64,000 nucleotides of DNA from Arthrobacter roseus (GCF_016907875.1 NZ_JAFBCU010000001.1:186001-250000), one strand, 5' to 3'; counted from the first letter of the stretch, positions 9,863 to 19,417 are shown. A program made the numbers and translations. Notes: generated by a model not told the origin, from the sequence alone.

Positions 9863-10660
9863 TTACTTGGCGGCTTCGGCGGTTTCAACCCAGCCGAAGG
9901 CGCGTTCCTGCGGAGTCTTGTACTCGAGCCCGATCGGCCCGTTGTAGCCGAGGCTGCGGCTTTTCTCGATCCACTCGTTCAGTGGAAGCTCTCCGCTGCC
10001 CGGCTCGCCGCGGCCCGGCGCATCGGCAATCTGGATATGGCCAAAGTCCGCCGCATGGTTGGTGACGACCGCCCCGACGTCGTCCCCGTTGACCGCAAGG
10101 TGGTAGAAATCTGCCAGCAGCTTGACATTGTCCAAGCCCTGCGCCTTGACCTTGTCGATGACGGCGAGCGCGTCCGCGGCGGTCTTCAGCGGGTAGGCCT
10201 CGGTGCCGCTGACGGGCTCGAGCAGGACGACGCCGCCAAAGGGCGCGACGGCGCGGGCTGCGAGGATGAGGTTTTCGACGGCGAGCGCGTCCTGTTCTTC
10301 CGGTGTGGAGTCCTCGGTGCGGTTGCCGTAGAGGGCATTGAAGCCCTTGCAACCGAGGCGCTCACCGATGGCTGCGACTACTGGAAGGTTGGCGCGGAAC
10401 TCGTCACTGCGTGCTGGCCAGGAGACGAGTCCGCGGTCTCCGCCGGGCATGTTTCCGGCGTTGAAGTTCAGGCCGGTGAGCTGGACTCCGGCGTCGGTGA
10501 TGGCTTTTTCGAACTCGGCCACGTCGGCCTCCGTTGGTGTGGAGGTTTCAAAGGGCCACCAGAATTCCACGTTGTCGAATCCGGCCTTCTTCGCTGCAGC
10601 GGGCCGTTCCAGCAGCGGCAGCTCGGTGAGGAGGATGGAGCAGTTCACGGTGTACGTCAT
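9863..10660 (-). CDS. hyi: Hydroxypyruvate isomerase
   Basis: A 265-residue TIM-barrel protein of the AP-endonuclease/xylose-isomerase-like family that interconverts hydroxypyruvate and tartronate semialdehyde. Matching features are NCSILLTELPLLERPAAAK, KAGFDNVEFWWPF, LTGLNFNAGNMPGGDRGL, ILLEPVS-like VVLLEPVSGTEAYPL and HIQIADAPGRGEPGSGEL. The start at 10660 (MTYTVNC) has GAAGGAAG just upstream; the frame extends ten codons further without a better site. It is the first gene of the operon, with an IclR-type palindrome 35 bases before the start. Confidence 0.92.
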   Translation of the reverse strand: MTYTVNCSILLTELPLLERPAAAKKAGFDNVEFWWPFETSTPTEADVAEFEKAITDAGVQLTGLNFNAGNMPGGDRGLVSWPARSDEFRANLPVVAAIGERLGCKGFNALYGNRTEDSTPEEQDALAVENLILAARAVAPFGGVVLLEPVSGTEAYPLKTAADALAVIDKVKAQGLDNVKLLADFYHLAVNGDDVGAVVTNHAADFGHIQIADAPGRGEPGSGELPLNEWIEKSRSLGYNGPIGLEYKTPQERAFGWVETAEAAK

Positions 10661-10694
10661 GGCACTTCCTTCGGTTACGTCTACCTTCACTAGT

Positions 10695-10709
10695 TTCCGT
10701 ATCGTGGAG
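10695..10709. promoter_or_regulatory. Putative IclR operator before hyi
   Basis: TTCCGTATCGTGGAG differs at three positions from the perfect palindrome TTCCGTATTGCGGAA found before aceE. It sits 35 bases upstream of hyi, where a promoter-overlapping site is expected. Confidence 0.6.
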
Positions 10710-10815
10710 TTTATCTTTTGCTCTATGAAAAGAGTACGGGTGGAGTCCGTGTGACGTCAACCTCATTTGTCGACAAATAGCGTGCACGCAGCAAGGTGCG
10801 CTAGGGTCATCAGCA

Positions 10816-10902
10816 GTGACACGGGGTGCTGCGACCACAGGGCCGCAGCTGAGATAAAACCCGTTGAACCTGATCCAGTTAGCACTGGCGAAGGGAATGT
10901 CA
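10816..10902 (+). ncRNA. TPP riboswitch (THI element)
   Basis: The conserved aptamer parts appear in order: ACGGGGTGC at 10821-10829, GCTGAGA at 10848-10854, ACCCG at 10859-10863, TTGAACCTGATC at 10864-10875, a small GTTAGCACTGGC hairpin region and GAAGGGAA at about 10890-10897. GTGAC and ATGTC at the ends close helix P1. In actinobacteria such aptamers usually block translation when thiamine pyrophosphate is bound. The next start codon is about 97 bases downstream, that of the SDR gene, so the three-gene operon that follows should be switched on by thiamine shortage. Confidence 0.95.
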
Positions 10903-10998
10903 GCACTCCCATGACGCGGTCAGTTATCTCGACGCACTCCGGCAGCCGCCGTCGTCATGCGCAGCGCACGCCTTCGCCACACAAGCGAAAGGCACGCC

Positions 10999-11778
10999 AT
11001 GACCACCTCCCCCACCTCCTTGCCCATCACCGATCAGATTGTTCTCATCACCGGCGGCGGTCGCGGTCTGGGCACCAGCCTGGTCCGAGCCTTCCTCCGC
11101 GAAGGCGCCCGGGTAGTCATCAACTATCTGGGTAGCGAAGAGGCAGCACGGTCGGTAGAAGCCGAATTCCCTGGGAAGGCGCTGGCGGTTCAGGCTGACG
11201 TCCGCGACAGGGCGCAGGTGGACACCATGATCACCCGCGCCCAGGAGCACTTCGGCACCGCCATAACCACCGTGGTCAACAACGCGCTGCCGGAGTTCTC
11301 CTTCAACGGAGACGCCCGTCCAGACGCGGACCAGCTGACCTGGGACAACCTAGCGCAGCAGTTCTCCGGCGTCCAGGGCTCGCTCAACACAGTTCAGTCC
11401 GCCCTACCCGGCATGCGCGCCGTTGGCTTTGGACGCGTGATCAACGTTGGTACCAACCTGTTTCAGAACCCGGTTGTCCCCTACCACGACTACACGGCAG
11501 CCAAGGCCGCGCTGCTCTCACTCACCCGCACGTTTGCGCACGATCTCGGCAAGGATGGGATCACCGTCAACATGGTCTCCGGCGGCCTGCTGCGCACCAC
11601 AGACGCCAGCTCCGCGACGCCAGAAGAAGTGTTTGACCTGATCGCCGCCGGCACTCCGCTCCGCCGGGTCACCACACCGGACGAGTTCGCCGACGCAACC
11701 CTCTTCTTCGCCTCACCCTGGTCCCGCTCAGTGACTGGACAGAACCTGGTGGTCGACGGCGGACTGGTCAACAACTGA
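10999..11778 (+). CDS. Short-chain dehydrogenase/reductase under TPP riboswitch control
   Basis: A 259-residue classical SDR. The cofactor motif is LITGGGRGLGTSL near residue 15, and the catalytic Tyr-Lys is YHDYTAAKAALL with a downstream VVDGGL. The usual NNAG is replaced by NNALPEF, and a Gly/Thr occupies the region of the catalytic serine, so activity is not certain. The start at 10999 is chosen for GAAAGG 9-13 bases upstream and good family alignment. The stop overlaps the next gene's ATG (TGATG). Its substrate is unknown; riboswitch control ties it to thiamine or a thiamine-like compound. Confidence 0.85.
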   Translation: MTTSPTSLPITDQIVLITGGGRGLGTSLVRAFLREGARVVINYLGSEEAARSVEAEFPGKALAVQADVRDRAQVDTMITRAQEHFGTAITTVVNNALPEFSFNGDARPDADQLTWDNLAQQFSGVQGSLNTVQSALPGMRAVGFGRVINVGTNLFQNPVVPYHDYTAAKAALLSLTRTFAHDLGKDGITVNMVSGGLLRTTDASSATPEEVFDLIAAGTPLRRVTTPDEFADATLFFASPWSRSVTGQNLVVDGGLVNN

Positions 11779-13088
11779 TGACCAGCCGCCAACTCCACTT
11801 CAACCTGTTTATCCACGGCTGCGGGCACCACAAAGCGGCGTGGCGGCATCCGTCGTCGTCTGCTGAACGGCTCGGTGACATCTCCTACTTCGAGGAATTG
11901 GCTCAGACCGCTGAGCGCGGCCTCCTGGACGCGGTGTTCTTCGCCGATGGGCAGTCCGCCGGTCCGGTGGGCGACGGGCCACTCTGGTTCCTTGAACCCC
12001 TGACCGCGCTCTCGGCCATGAGCAGGGCCACCGAGCGGATCGGGCTCGTCAGCACTGTGTCCAGCACCTTTTACACGCCGTTCCACGCAGCCCGTATGGT
12101 TGCCTCACTGGATCACATTTCCGGTGGGCGGATGGGCTGGAACGTCGTCACGTCCATGTTCGACGCCGAGGCCCGCAACCACGGCATGGAAGCCATGCCA
12201 GCCCACGACGTCCGTTACGCCCGAGCAGAAGAGTTTGTCGACGTCGTACTGCGCCTGTGGGATTCGTGGGCGGATGACGCCCTGCTCTACGAGCGAAACG
12301 GGCTCTATGCGGACCCGTCGCGGGTGCACTCGATCGACCATCACGGCGAGAACTTCCTGGTGGATGGACCGCTGAACGTTCCGCGCCCGCCGCAGGGCAA
12401 TCCTGTGTTGTTTCAGGCGGGGGCATCCGAGCCGGGCCGCACTCTAGCCGCCAGTCGCGCGGAGGCAATCTACGCCGTCGCCTATAACTTGCCGAGTGCG
12501 CAGGAGTACTACCGGGATGTGAAAGCGCGGATCACCGCCGCTGGAAGGGACGCGGCACAGGTTCCGATCATGCCCGGATTAGTCACGTATGTGGGGTCAA
12601 CGGAGGCCGAAGCCCGAGCCAAACAACGGGAACTGGATGAGCTACTGCCCACCGACAATTCGCTGCGGCAGCTCGGACAGTTTGTGGGACGTGATTGCAT
12701 GGACTGGGAGTTGGACGCACCCGTGCCCGCGCTGGTTCCGCTGGACGAATTCACTGGACCCAAGGGGCGCTACGCCACGATCCTGCGAATCATCGATGCC
12801 GAGCAGCCTACCGTTCGTGAACTGCTTGGCAGGCTCGCTGCGGGAGGAGGACACTGCACCATGGTGGGCACCCCGGAGCAGATTGCGGACAGGATCACGG
12901 ACTGGTTCCAGAACGACGGCGCCGACGGCTTCAACCTCATGCCGCCGTCGCTGCCTAGCGGGATCGAGGACTTCGTGGACCACGTCATTCCCGTGCTGCA
13001 GAAACGTGGACTGTTCCGGCAGGAGTACACGGCATCAACGCTCCGCGGACATCTGGGGTTGGCGCGGCCGATGCATACTGGGATATGA
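11778..13088 (+). CDS. LLM-class flavin-dependent monooxygenase, NtaA/SnaA/DszA family
   Basis: A 436-residue bacterial-luciferase-like oxygenase of the NtaA/SnaA/DszA (SoxA) group, which uses FMNH2 from a partner reductase to cleave C-N, C-S or related bonds in heterocycles and chelators. Diagnostic stretches are DISYFEELAQTAERGLLDAVFFADG, LEPLTALSAMSRATERIGL, SGGRMGWNVVTSM, RYARAEEFVDVVLRLWDSW and PVLFQAGASEPGRTLAA. It is translationally coupled to the genes on both sides. Together with the TPP riboswitch this suggests salvage or degradation of thiamine or thiazole/pyrimidine breakdown products, but the reaction is inferred only. Confidence 0.88.
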   Translation: MTSRQLHFNLFIHGCGHHKAAWRHPSSSAERLGDISYFEELAQTAERGLLDAVFFADGQSAGPVGDGPLWFLEPLTALSAMSRATERIGLVSTVSSTFYTPFHAARMVASLDHISGGRMGWNVVTSMFDAEARNHGMEAMPAHDVRYARAEEFVDVVLRLWDSWADDALLYERNGLYADPSRVHSIDHHGENFLVDGPLNVPRPPQGNPVLFQAGASEPGRTLAASRAEAIYAVAYNLPSAQEYYRDVKARITAAGRDAAQVPIMPGLVTYVGSTEAEARAKQRELDELLPTDNSLRQLGQFVGRDCMDWELDAPVPALVPLDEFTGPKGRYATILRIIDAEQPTVRELLGRLAAGGGHCTMVGTPEQIADRITDWFQNDGADGFNLMPPSLPSGIEDFVDHVIPVLQKRGLFRQEYTASTLRGHLGLARPMHTGI

Positions 13089-14056
13089 GAAAAGTACTGA
13101 TTCTTGGCGGAACGGCATGGTTGGGCCGCGAGATTGCCGCTCAGCTGGTGGCCAACGGCGACCACGTGACCTGCCTGGCCCGCGGCGAATCGGGCTCGGC
13201 GCCCGATGGTGCTGTGCTGGTCTCCGCGGACAGGTCCGGGGCGGATGCCTACCAGCAGGTTGACGGGGAACAGTGGGATGAGGTCATCGAGCTGTCTTAC
13301 AACCTCGACTTCGTCAAAGATGCCCTGCGATGCCTGGCGCCCCGGACAAAGCATTGGACTCTTATCTCGAGCGTTTCCGTTTACGCGTTCAATTCTGAGC
13401 CGAACGCTGACGAGGATGCTGCGCTGCTGAACCCGGTGGATCTTGCGGACTACGGCCAGGCGAAGGTTGCTGCTGAACAGGCGACGACGGCGGCTGCCGG
13501 TGACTTCCTCCTGACAGTGCGCCCCGGACTCATCGGCGGTCCGGGTGATGGCAGCGACCGGTTCGGCTACTGGCCTGCACGGTTTTCCTCTGCAGGGGAC
13601 GGCCCGGTTCTGACGCCTACAACGGAGGGGTTGTCGGCGCAGGTGATTGACGTTCGTGATCTCGCGGCGTGGATTATCGACGCCGGCAGCCGGGGCGTCA
13701 CGGGCATTTTCAACGCGGTCGGAGACGAATATCCACTGGCTTCTGTGCTCGAGCAGGCGGCGGCGGTCGCTGGCTTCCGCGGCGCCGTCGTGCCCGCCAC
13801 CCATGAGTGGCTGCTCAATCACGGGGTGAACTATTGGGCCGGATTGTACTCGTTGCCGCTGTGGCTTCCGCAGGAGGACGCAGCCATGGCGCAGCGTTCC
13901 AACACCGCATTCCGCGCAGCTGGCGGTCAGCTTCGGCCGCTGGAGCACAGCCTCGCGGATGTCCTGGCCGATGAACAGCACCGCGGACTCGACCGGGAAC
14001 GGCGCTCTGGGTTGACGCGGGCCGAGGAACTGGCGCTGCTTCAACTTTTGCAATGA
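13085..14056 (+). CDS. NAD-dependent epimerase/reductase family protein
   Basis: A 323-residue extended SDR beginning with the Rossmann motif LILGGTAWLGREIA. It has SSVSVYAFN in the position of the catalytic Ser region and YGQAKVAAE carrying the Tyr-xxx-Lys pair, then VRPGLIGGPGD. It overlaps the flavin monooxygenase gene by 4 bases and is the last gene of the riboswitch operon. A close paralogue lies at 30943-31944 on the other strand, with the same start and the same GGTAWLG and SLPLWL motifs. Function is unknown; a role in handling the oxygenase product is a guess. Confidence 0.82.
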   Translation: MRKVLILGGTAWLGREIAAQLVANGDHVTCLARGESGSAPDGAVLVSADRSGADAYQQVDGEQWDEVIELSYNLDFVKDALRCLAPRTKHWTLISSVSVYAFNSEPNADEDAALLNPVDLADYGQAKVAAEQATTAAAGDFLLTVRPGLIGGPGDGSDRFGYWPARFSSAGDGPVLTPTTEGLSAQVIDVRDLAAWIIDAGSRGVTGIFNAVGDEYPLASVLEQAAAVAGFRGAVVPATHEWLLNHGVNYWAGLYSLPLWLPQEDAAMAQRSNTAFRAAGGQLRPLEHSLADVLADEQHRGLDRERRSGLTRAEELALLQLLQ

Positions 14057-14885
14057 GTGCCAAGAGCGCGTTCAACCTGGCGACTCCGCACAGACCTATG
14101 AGCGCGGGCAACCTGGGCAGCAGGTTCACCGCCTTCGACCAGGCGGACAGCGCTTCGAGCGGGGAGTTTGTCGGCGAAGGCGCACATGTGTCTCATAACC
14201 AACGGTGGATACAGCGATTCAACCAGGAGGTTTCGAGACATAGTTACGAGAATCGTCAGCCTTGGATAAATTTCTTAGGATTCCTCGAAAATTAAGTGAT
14301 TGCCGTCGTCGCGGTAGGTCAGTCGGTACGACGTCTCATATCTCTAGGGCGGTTGCAAGACACTCGGACAAGGCACACCTATCTGTCGTTTTTCGAAGTC
14401 GACTGCACGGAATATTCGTAGTCGTCTGCACGGCGACCACGGTTCCGTAAGAGAATCGTTTTCGACCGTATAGGATGCCTCGTCAAGAGTGTCATGTACT
14501 AAATGCTGGGGGTAATGATTGAAACCTGTGGATGTCCTGGGGTGGGGTTCCTTCCCTAGGATGACATTGAAGGAAGAGTTAATCAGCCTGGCTGGTTGCC
14601 ATGCTGTCCATACGGACCAGGCGCGTTGTCAGACATGTGTATTCCCGTTTCTCTCAAGACGATGTACCACCGCAATGATGTGCGGGCGTCAAACAGTGGT
14701 GACTCCTGCCAGTCTGACATGATCTGCACCACACTCCGCTGATGAGAGTATCGGCAACCCGCGGTTTCCGCGGCTAATGGTCCGAATCGCGACGTCATGA
14801 AATTTACATTCACGGTCATGCGGCTGACAGACTTTTATCTCTTCCACGCACATGTCTGAGGCGTGATTCCGCGTAACAACAACTT
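14057..14885. other. Long non-coding stretch between riboswitch operon and ABC transporter
   Basis: About 830 bases with no convincing gene on either strand; the short open frames have poor composition and no start signals. Parts are clearly richer in A+T than the neighbours. At 14344-14380 the sequence CTAGGGCGGTTGCAAGACAC and what follows resembles the right end and flank of the IS30 element at 24383-24418, which suggests a decayed insertion terminus. The last 100 bases probably hold the transporter promoter. Confidence 0.5.
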
Positions 14886-14900
14886 TCGAGGGGAAACCTC

Positions 14901-15830
14901 ATGGAGCGTAATTTTCTGCGCCGTCTTATCACTGCACCCGTGGCCGTCGCGCTGGTCCTGGGCCTGGCGGCCTGTGGCGGTTCCGCATCCGATCCCGGCA
15001 CGCCTGGCGCCAATGCTCTCTCCGGCAGTGACCAGGAGTCGACGGACAAATACACCACCGAAAAGGTCATTCCCCTTGAAGAGGTGGATCCTGCACAACT
15101 GGATCTCATCACCGAGGGAACCCTCCGCGTGGGAACACTCTCCGATGCCCCACCGAACATCTTTATCGACGAGACCGGCAAGTTCACCGGTTTCGACAAC
15201 GAGCTGCTGCGTGCCATCGGCAAGAAGCTCGATCTTGAGGTCGAGTTCGCATCCACGGACTTCTCGTCGCTGCTGGCCCAGGTGCAGAACAAGCAGTTCG
15301 ACGTCGGATCCTCCTCGATCTCCACCACCGACTCCCGCCGCGAGAACATTGGTTTTACCAACGGCTACGACTTCGGTTATATGGCAGTGGTGACGAAGAC
15401 CGACGCCGAGATCAAGGGCTTCGATGACATTGGCGACGGCAAACGGATCGGCGTGGTCCAGGGCACCGTACAGGATGACTACGCGACCAACACCCTGGGC
15501 ATTGAGCCCGTACGCTTCTATGACTACAACACGGTGTATTCCAATGTCCGCAACGGGCAGATCGACGCCTGGGTAGCCCCTTCCCAGCAGGCCGAGGGAC
15601 AGGTCAAGAAAGGCGATGAAACCGTCATTGCCGAATCTGTGATCAACACTCAGAACTTCACCGCGTACGCCGTGAACAGCGGGAACAAGGAGCTTCTTGA
15701 CGCTTTGAACTCGGGGCTGGACGCGGTGGTGGAGGATGGCACCTGGAATGAACTGGTCAAGGAATGGTACCCGGAGCGTGAGGTCCCCAAGGACTGGGCA
15801 CCGGGCAGCCAAGCCGTAAAACTACCCTAG
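14901..15830 (+). CDS. ABC transporter substrate-binding lipoprotein (amino-acid type)
   Basis: A 309-residue solute-binding protein of the polar amino acid family (SBP_bac_3). The signal peptide ends in a lipobox LGLAAC with Cys25, so the mature protein is membrane-anchored. Family features are GTLRVGTLSDAPPNIFIDETG, FTGFDNELLRAIGKKLDLE, FDVGSSSISTTDSRRENIGF and GVVQGTVQDDY. GAGGGGAAA lies a suitable distance before the ATG. The permease follows after 12 bases. The ligand is not known. Closeness to the TPP-riboswitch operon hints at a thiamine-related compound, but no second riboswitch was seen in front of it. Confidence 0.9.
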   Translation: MERNFLRRLITAPVAVALVLGLAACGGSASDPGTPGANALSGSDQESTDKYTTEKVIPLEEVDPAQLDLITEGTLRVGTLSDAPPNIFIDETGKFTGFDNELLRAIGKKLDLEVEFASTDFSSLLAQVQNKQFDVGSSSISTTDSRRENIGFTNGYDFGYMAVVTKTDAEIKGFDDIGDGKRIGVVQGTVQDDYATNTLGIEPVRFYDYNTVYSNVRNGQIDAWVAPSQQAEGQVKKGDETVIAESVINTQNFTAYAVNSGNKELLDALNSGLDAVVEDGTWNELVKEWYPEREVPKDWAPGSQAVKLP

Positions 15831-15842
15831 GAATTTCCTCTG

Positions 15843-16607
15843 ATGAACATGCTTGATCAGCTCTTCCAAACGTTCTTCGACTGGGAAGCCATGGCCGCCA
15901 TTGTCCCCGACCTGCTGCTGGTCGGGCTGCCCAATACGCTGCTGCTGGCGGCGGCTTCCGGCGTGCTCGGCTGCGTACTGGGAATGATTCTGGCCATGAT
16001 GGGGATCTCGCGCAATCCAGTCCTACGATGGACGTCAAGGATCTACACGGACATCTTCCGTGGGCTCCCCGCCGTCGTCACCATCCTCCTCATCGGCATC
16101 GGACTCGGCCCGGTGGTGCGCGAGGTGACCGGCAGCACCAACCCGTTCCCCCTCGGGATTCTCGCCCTGTCCCTGATGGCTGCGGCGTACATCGGCGAAA
16201 TTTTCCGGTCAGGCATCCAGAGTGTCGAGGCCGGCCAGCTGGAGGCAACGCGCGCCCTCGGGTTCAGCTACCGGTCCTCGATGTCGCTCATCGTTGTCCC
16301 GCAGGGCATCCGCCGGGTGCTGCCGGCTTTGGTCAACCAGTTCATCTCGCTGATCAAGGACTCCTCCCTGATCTATTTTCTGGGCCTGCTGGCAAGTCAA
16401 CGCGAAATTTTCAGGGTGGGGAACGACGCCGCCGCCAACTCGGGGAACCTCTCCCCGCTCGTGGCAGCCGGCATCCTCTACCTTGTTCTCACCATCCCGT
16501 TGACCCACCTGGTCAACTACATCGACAACCGGCTGCGCACGGGCAAACCTGAGGGCAAGAACACTGCGGAACCCAAGTTGCCAGCCAGGGAAGGTGCGCC
16601 AGCATGA
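15843..16607 (+). CDS. ABC transporter permease (HisM/GlnP type)
   Basis: A 254-residue inner-membrane subunit with about five hydrophobic helices. The coupling motif region is [33 protein letters not shown], the EAA loop that docks onto the ATPase. [23 protein letters not shown] is typical of the HisM/GlnP family. It starts 12 bases after the binding-protein stop and overlaps the ATPase gene by 4 bases, so the three form one transport operon. Confidence 0.92.
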   Translation: MNMLDQLFQTFFDWEAMAAIVPDLLLVGLPNTLLLAAASGVLGCVLGMILAMMGISRNPVLRWTSRIYTDIFRGLPAVVTILLIGIGLGPVVREVTGSTNPFPLGILALSLMAAAYIGEIFRSGIQSVEAGQLEATRALGFSYRSSMSLIVVPQGIRRVLPALVNQFISLIKDSSLIYFLGLLASQREIFRVGNDAAANSGNLSPLVAAGILYLVLTIPLTHLVNYIDNRLRTGKPEGKNTAEPKLPAREGAPA

Positions 16608-17341
16608 ATGATTCGACCCCGGGGAGCCTGACCGGCAGCAATCTGCATCTGTCCTTTGGATCCAACCATGTGCTACGCGGCATCAACCTTCACGTGGAGC
16701 CTGGCAGTACGGCCTCGGTGATAGGCCCGTCCGGCTCGGGCAAGTCCACATTGCTAAGGGTCCTCAACCGTCTGATCGAACCGGACTCCGGCGACATCGC
16801 GCTCGACGGCCGGTCGGTCCTGAAGGACAATCCGGATCAGCTGCGGCAGCGGATCGGTATGGTGTTCCAGCAGTTCAACCTGTTTCCCCACAAGAGCGTC
16901 CTGGATAACGTATCTCTGGCGCTGCGTAAGCTTCGAAAACTCCCGGCGGAGCAGGCCCGGGCAGAGGCGTTGGCCCAGCTGGACCTGGTGGGCCTGGCGC
17001 ATAAGGCGGGCTCACGACCGGGCAACCTGTCCGGCGGACAGCAGCAGCGCGTAGCCATTGCCCGCGCCCTTGCCATGAAACCGGAGGTCATGTTCTTCGA
17101 TGAAGCCACCTCGGCGCTGGATCCCGAGCTGGTCAAGGGCGTCCTCAGCCTCATGGCCGATCTCGCGGCTTCCGGCATGACCATGGTTGTGGTTACCCAC
17201 GAAATGGGGTTCGCACGTAACGTCTCGGACTCCGTGACGTTCATGGACGCCGGCGTCGTGGTCGAAACCGGCCCGCCCGCCCAAATGTTTGACGATCCGC
17301 AGACAGACCGGCTGCGCAACTTCCTCTCGGACGTCCTGTAG
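16604..17341 (+). CDS. ABC transporter ATP-binding protein (GlnQ type)
   Basis: A 245-residue ATPase with Walker [10 protein letters not shown] near residue 40, Q-loop [10 protein letters not shown], signature [15 protein letters not shown], Walker [13 protein letters not shown] and switch His in VVTHEMGFA. The pattern is that of polar-amino-acid importers. It overlaps the permease by 4 bases, and the operon ends after it. Downstream sequence turns directly into a chimeric relaxase remnant, so the original 3' neighbour of this operon may have been lost. Confidence 0.94.
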   Translation: MNDSTPGSLTGSNLHLSFGSNHVLRGINLHVEPGSTASVIGPSGSGKSTLLRVLNRLIEPDSGDIALDGRSVLKDNPDQLRQRIGMVFQQFNLFPHKSVLDNVSLALRKLRKLPAEQARAEALAQLDLVGLAHKAGSRPGNLSGGQQQRVAIARALAMKPEVMFFDEATSALDPELVKGVLSLMADLAASGMTMVVVTHEMGFARNVSDSVTFMDAGVVVETGPPAQMFDDPQTDRLRNFLSDVL

Positions 17342-17418
17342 CCGTGTAACTCCTACAATCCTGTCCGGGGATGCTGTGCGGTGTGTAGCCGGTCCTGGCG
17401 GGACTTGCACTGCTCGCC

Positions 17419-18654
17419 GTGAGCGCCGTCGTACTCGCTATCCTGCGGCCGGCGCTGGTGCCCGGAGCGCCGGTCGCCGCGGTGGCCGCTACCGACAGGA
17501 CTCCGGCCCGGGTCAGCCGGCTGGCCGGTACGAATGTGGCGTGGAACCAACGCCTCCACGGACACCTCACCGACGGGATGCTCCAGGCACGCATCACCGC
17601 AGCGAAAACCTCCCTGACCACCGATACCGTCATCAATGACCCCGAACGCAACCGCAAGACCATCTGGCTGCAGGACTCGTTGCAATCAGAGCACGCGGTC
17701 CGGGCCAGCCTCGATGACCCAACGCGTACCATTGAGGCTTTCGAGCGCGGCGCCCACACCCACCGGGACCCCATCGCCCCGGCACGGGAGCGTGAAAACC
17801 AGGCCGCGACGATTACCGGGCGCATCGCCGCGGAACAGAAACTGCGGACCTTACTCCCCGATCACGAACCAGGCAACGCCCGTCCCCTGGATGCGTTGCC
17901 GGAGTGGATGGCCCCGACCGGATCCATCACAGCCAAATACGCACCTGCCCTGTTCACCGGCGAGCTCGTCAAACGCCGGGATGTCATAGACCGGGAAATG
18001 GTCCGCCGCGGCTGGAAAATCGCCGAGCAACAACCCGTTTGGGTGGCCGAACTCGGCAGTGTGCCCTCCGATACGCTCAAAGCCGCCCAATGGGTGCACC
18101 TCGCGGCCGAGGTCGATACCTACCGGGCGAAGTACAACCTCACTGACATAGACACCCGCGCCGTGCCCGCAAAGTATCGGACCTCGGAAACCGGTGAGCA
18201 ACTGGCTGCGAAAGTCACCGCCATGCACAAATACTCCGAACTGACGACAAAGGAACCAGTCGCTGCTGAACAGATCACCGATGAGGCGATCAGCGCTGAA
18301 GCCCGCTCCCAGGCCCACTCCGGGCACACCGAAGCTGAACAAGTCTCCGAGGCCTTGCGCCAGAGCCGCAGAAGCAACGCAGAGACAACTGAACCATCGA
18401 GCGCGGAACGTGTTGCCGCCATGACCCAAAGAATCCGTGCACGAACAGCAGAGCAGGCCGCCCGAACAGATCAAGACCCTGCCCAAACAAAGAGTCCCCT
18501 TCGCGAGACGGTCCCATCACCGGCCGTCTCGGAAGCACAACGAAAAATAGATCGCCTCAAAGCCCAGGAAAAAGAACGAGAAGCCAGGCAACTCCGCCAG
18601 GACGAGAAGCCCAAAGGACCAAGCCAAAGCAGAGGCCCAACCATCGGACACTAA
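17419..18654 (+). pseudogene. C-terminal remnant of a MobF/TraA conjugative relaxase, fused to a foreign membrane segment
   Basis: From about codon 27 onward this matches the C-terminal part of large actinobacterial TraA-type relaxases: LPEWMAPTG, VDTYRAKYNLTD and a long charged, coiled-coil-like tail rich in Ala, Glu, Gln and Arg. The relaxase and helicase domains that should precede it (more than 800 residues) are absent. The first 30 or so residues (LALLAVSAVVLAILRPALVPG) form a hydrophobic helix that belongs to some other membrane protein, so the present frame is a chimera. It marks an integrated and decayed conjugative plasmid or ICE. Confidence 0.7.
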
Positions 18655-18889
18655 TCCTTGGGGACCCGAGACCGTCTCAGATGAGGATCGGCTTAAGGGC
18701 GATGCGGTGCCCATCGACCTTCAAAGGCAAGATCAAAGCAGCCATTGAAATTCTTGTTCAGACAAAAAATCCGCCGATGGTCAAAGCGTTGATTCCGTAG
18801 CCGGAAAAGGCGGCGTCCGATCATCTACTCGTGACTATTGATAGGTAGCCAGTGCCTGAGTGCGTGCGGTCGCCCTGTAGAGTCTCGCC

Positions 18890-19417
18890 ATGGCCGAGGA
18901 ATCTGTTGTTAGAGCAAAGCCCACTCGCACGCTAGCGCACCTCGAGGAGAGCGTATTTCCCACAAGCTTGCCGTTGATTGATGTGGTCGCGAAGTTCTGG
19001 ATCGAGCTGAAGAAGATCCTTCCAGCAGACGAACTACACGTGATCGATCCCTACGTGCTCGACGCTGGAGGCGCGGACCCTGCCACCTACGCAGGGAACG
19101 TCGTAGCTCTCCTGACGCCAGCGCTGCGCGTCGTCAAGCGTGCGGTCGTCGTACACGGCAAACCTCGTGAAGGCATTCGTGAGCTTCTCGCACAGGACAT
19201 CGCCCTGGTAGGTACTCAGGCGGAGATCCAGTTTCAGAAGGGAAGCGAAATGCATGCGCGCTATCTTGTTGCAGATCGTTCGCGGGCACTCCGCATGGAA
19301 TTTTCCTTCAACCGCATCGGGAAAGCCTTCGGAACCGTGTCCCTGGTCGAAGACGCAGAGGATCTCGCTGGCATCCTAGATGAAGTCGAACGGTTGCATC
19401 CGGCCGCAGAGGCGTAA
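18890..19417 (+). CDS. Hypothetical protein with PLD-like C-terminal region
   Basis: A 175-residue soluble protein with no close family I can name. The order of predicted strands and the C-terminal stretch MHARYLVADRSRALRMEFSFNRIGKAFGTVSLVED resemble the half-site of phospholipase-D-like folds: HxR in place of HxK, then a polar loop and a sheet. The canonical HxKxxxxD with G/S is not intact. It lies alone between a relaxase remnant and an IS30 copy, a typical place for accessory or defence cargo. Catalytic activity is doubtful on sequence grounds. Confidence 0.55.
   Translation: MAEESVVRAKPTRTLAHLEESVFPTSLPLIDVVAKFWIELKKILPADELHVIDPYVLDAGGADPATYAGNVVALLTPALRVVKRAVVVHGKPREGIRELLAQDIALVGTQAEIQFQKGSEMHARYLVADRSRALRMEFSFNRIGKAFGTVSLVEDAEDLAGILDEVERLHPAAEA

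Noticed and set aside
12770-14053. 427-codon minus-strand frame opposite the LLM oxygenase and epimerase genes
   Set aside because: No family motif, poor composition and full overlap with two well-recognised genes.
14053-14295. Small 80-residue gene after the epimerase
   Set aside because: It starts inside the end of the epimerase gene, has no ribosome site and no recognisable composition or family.
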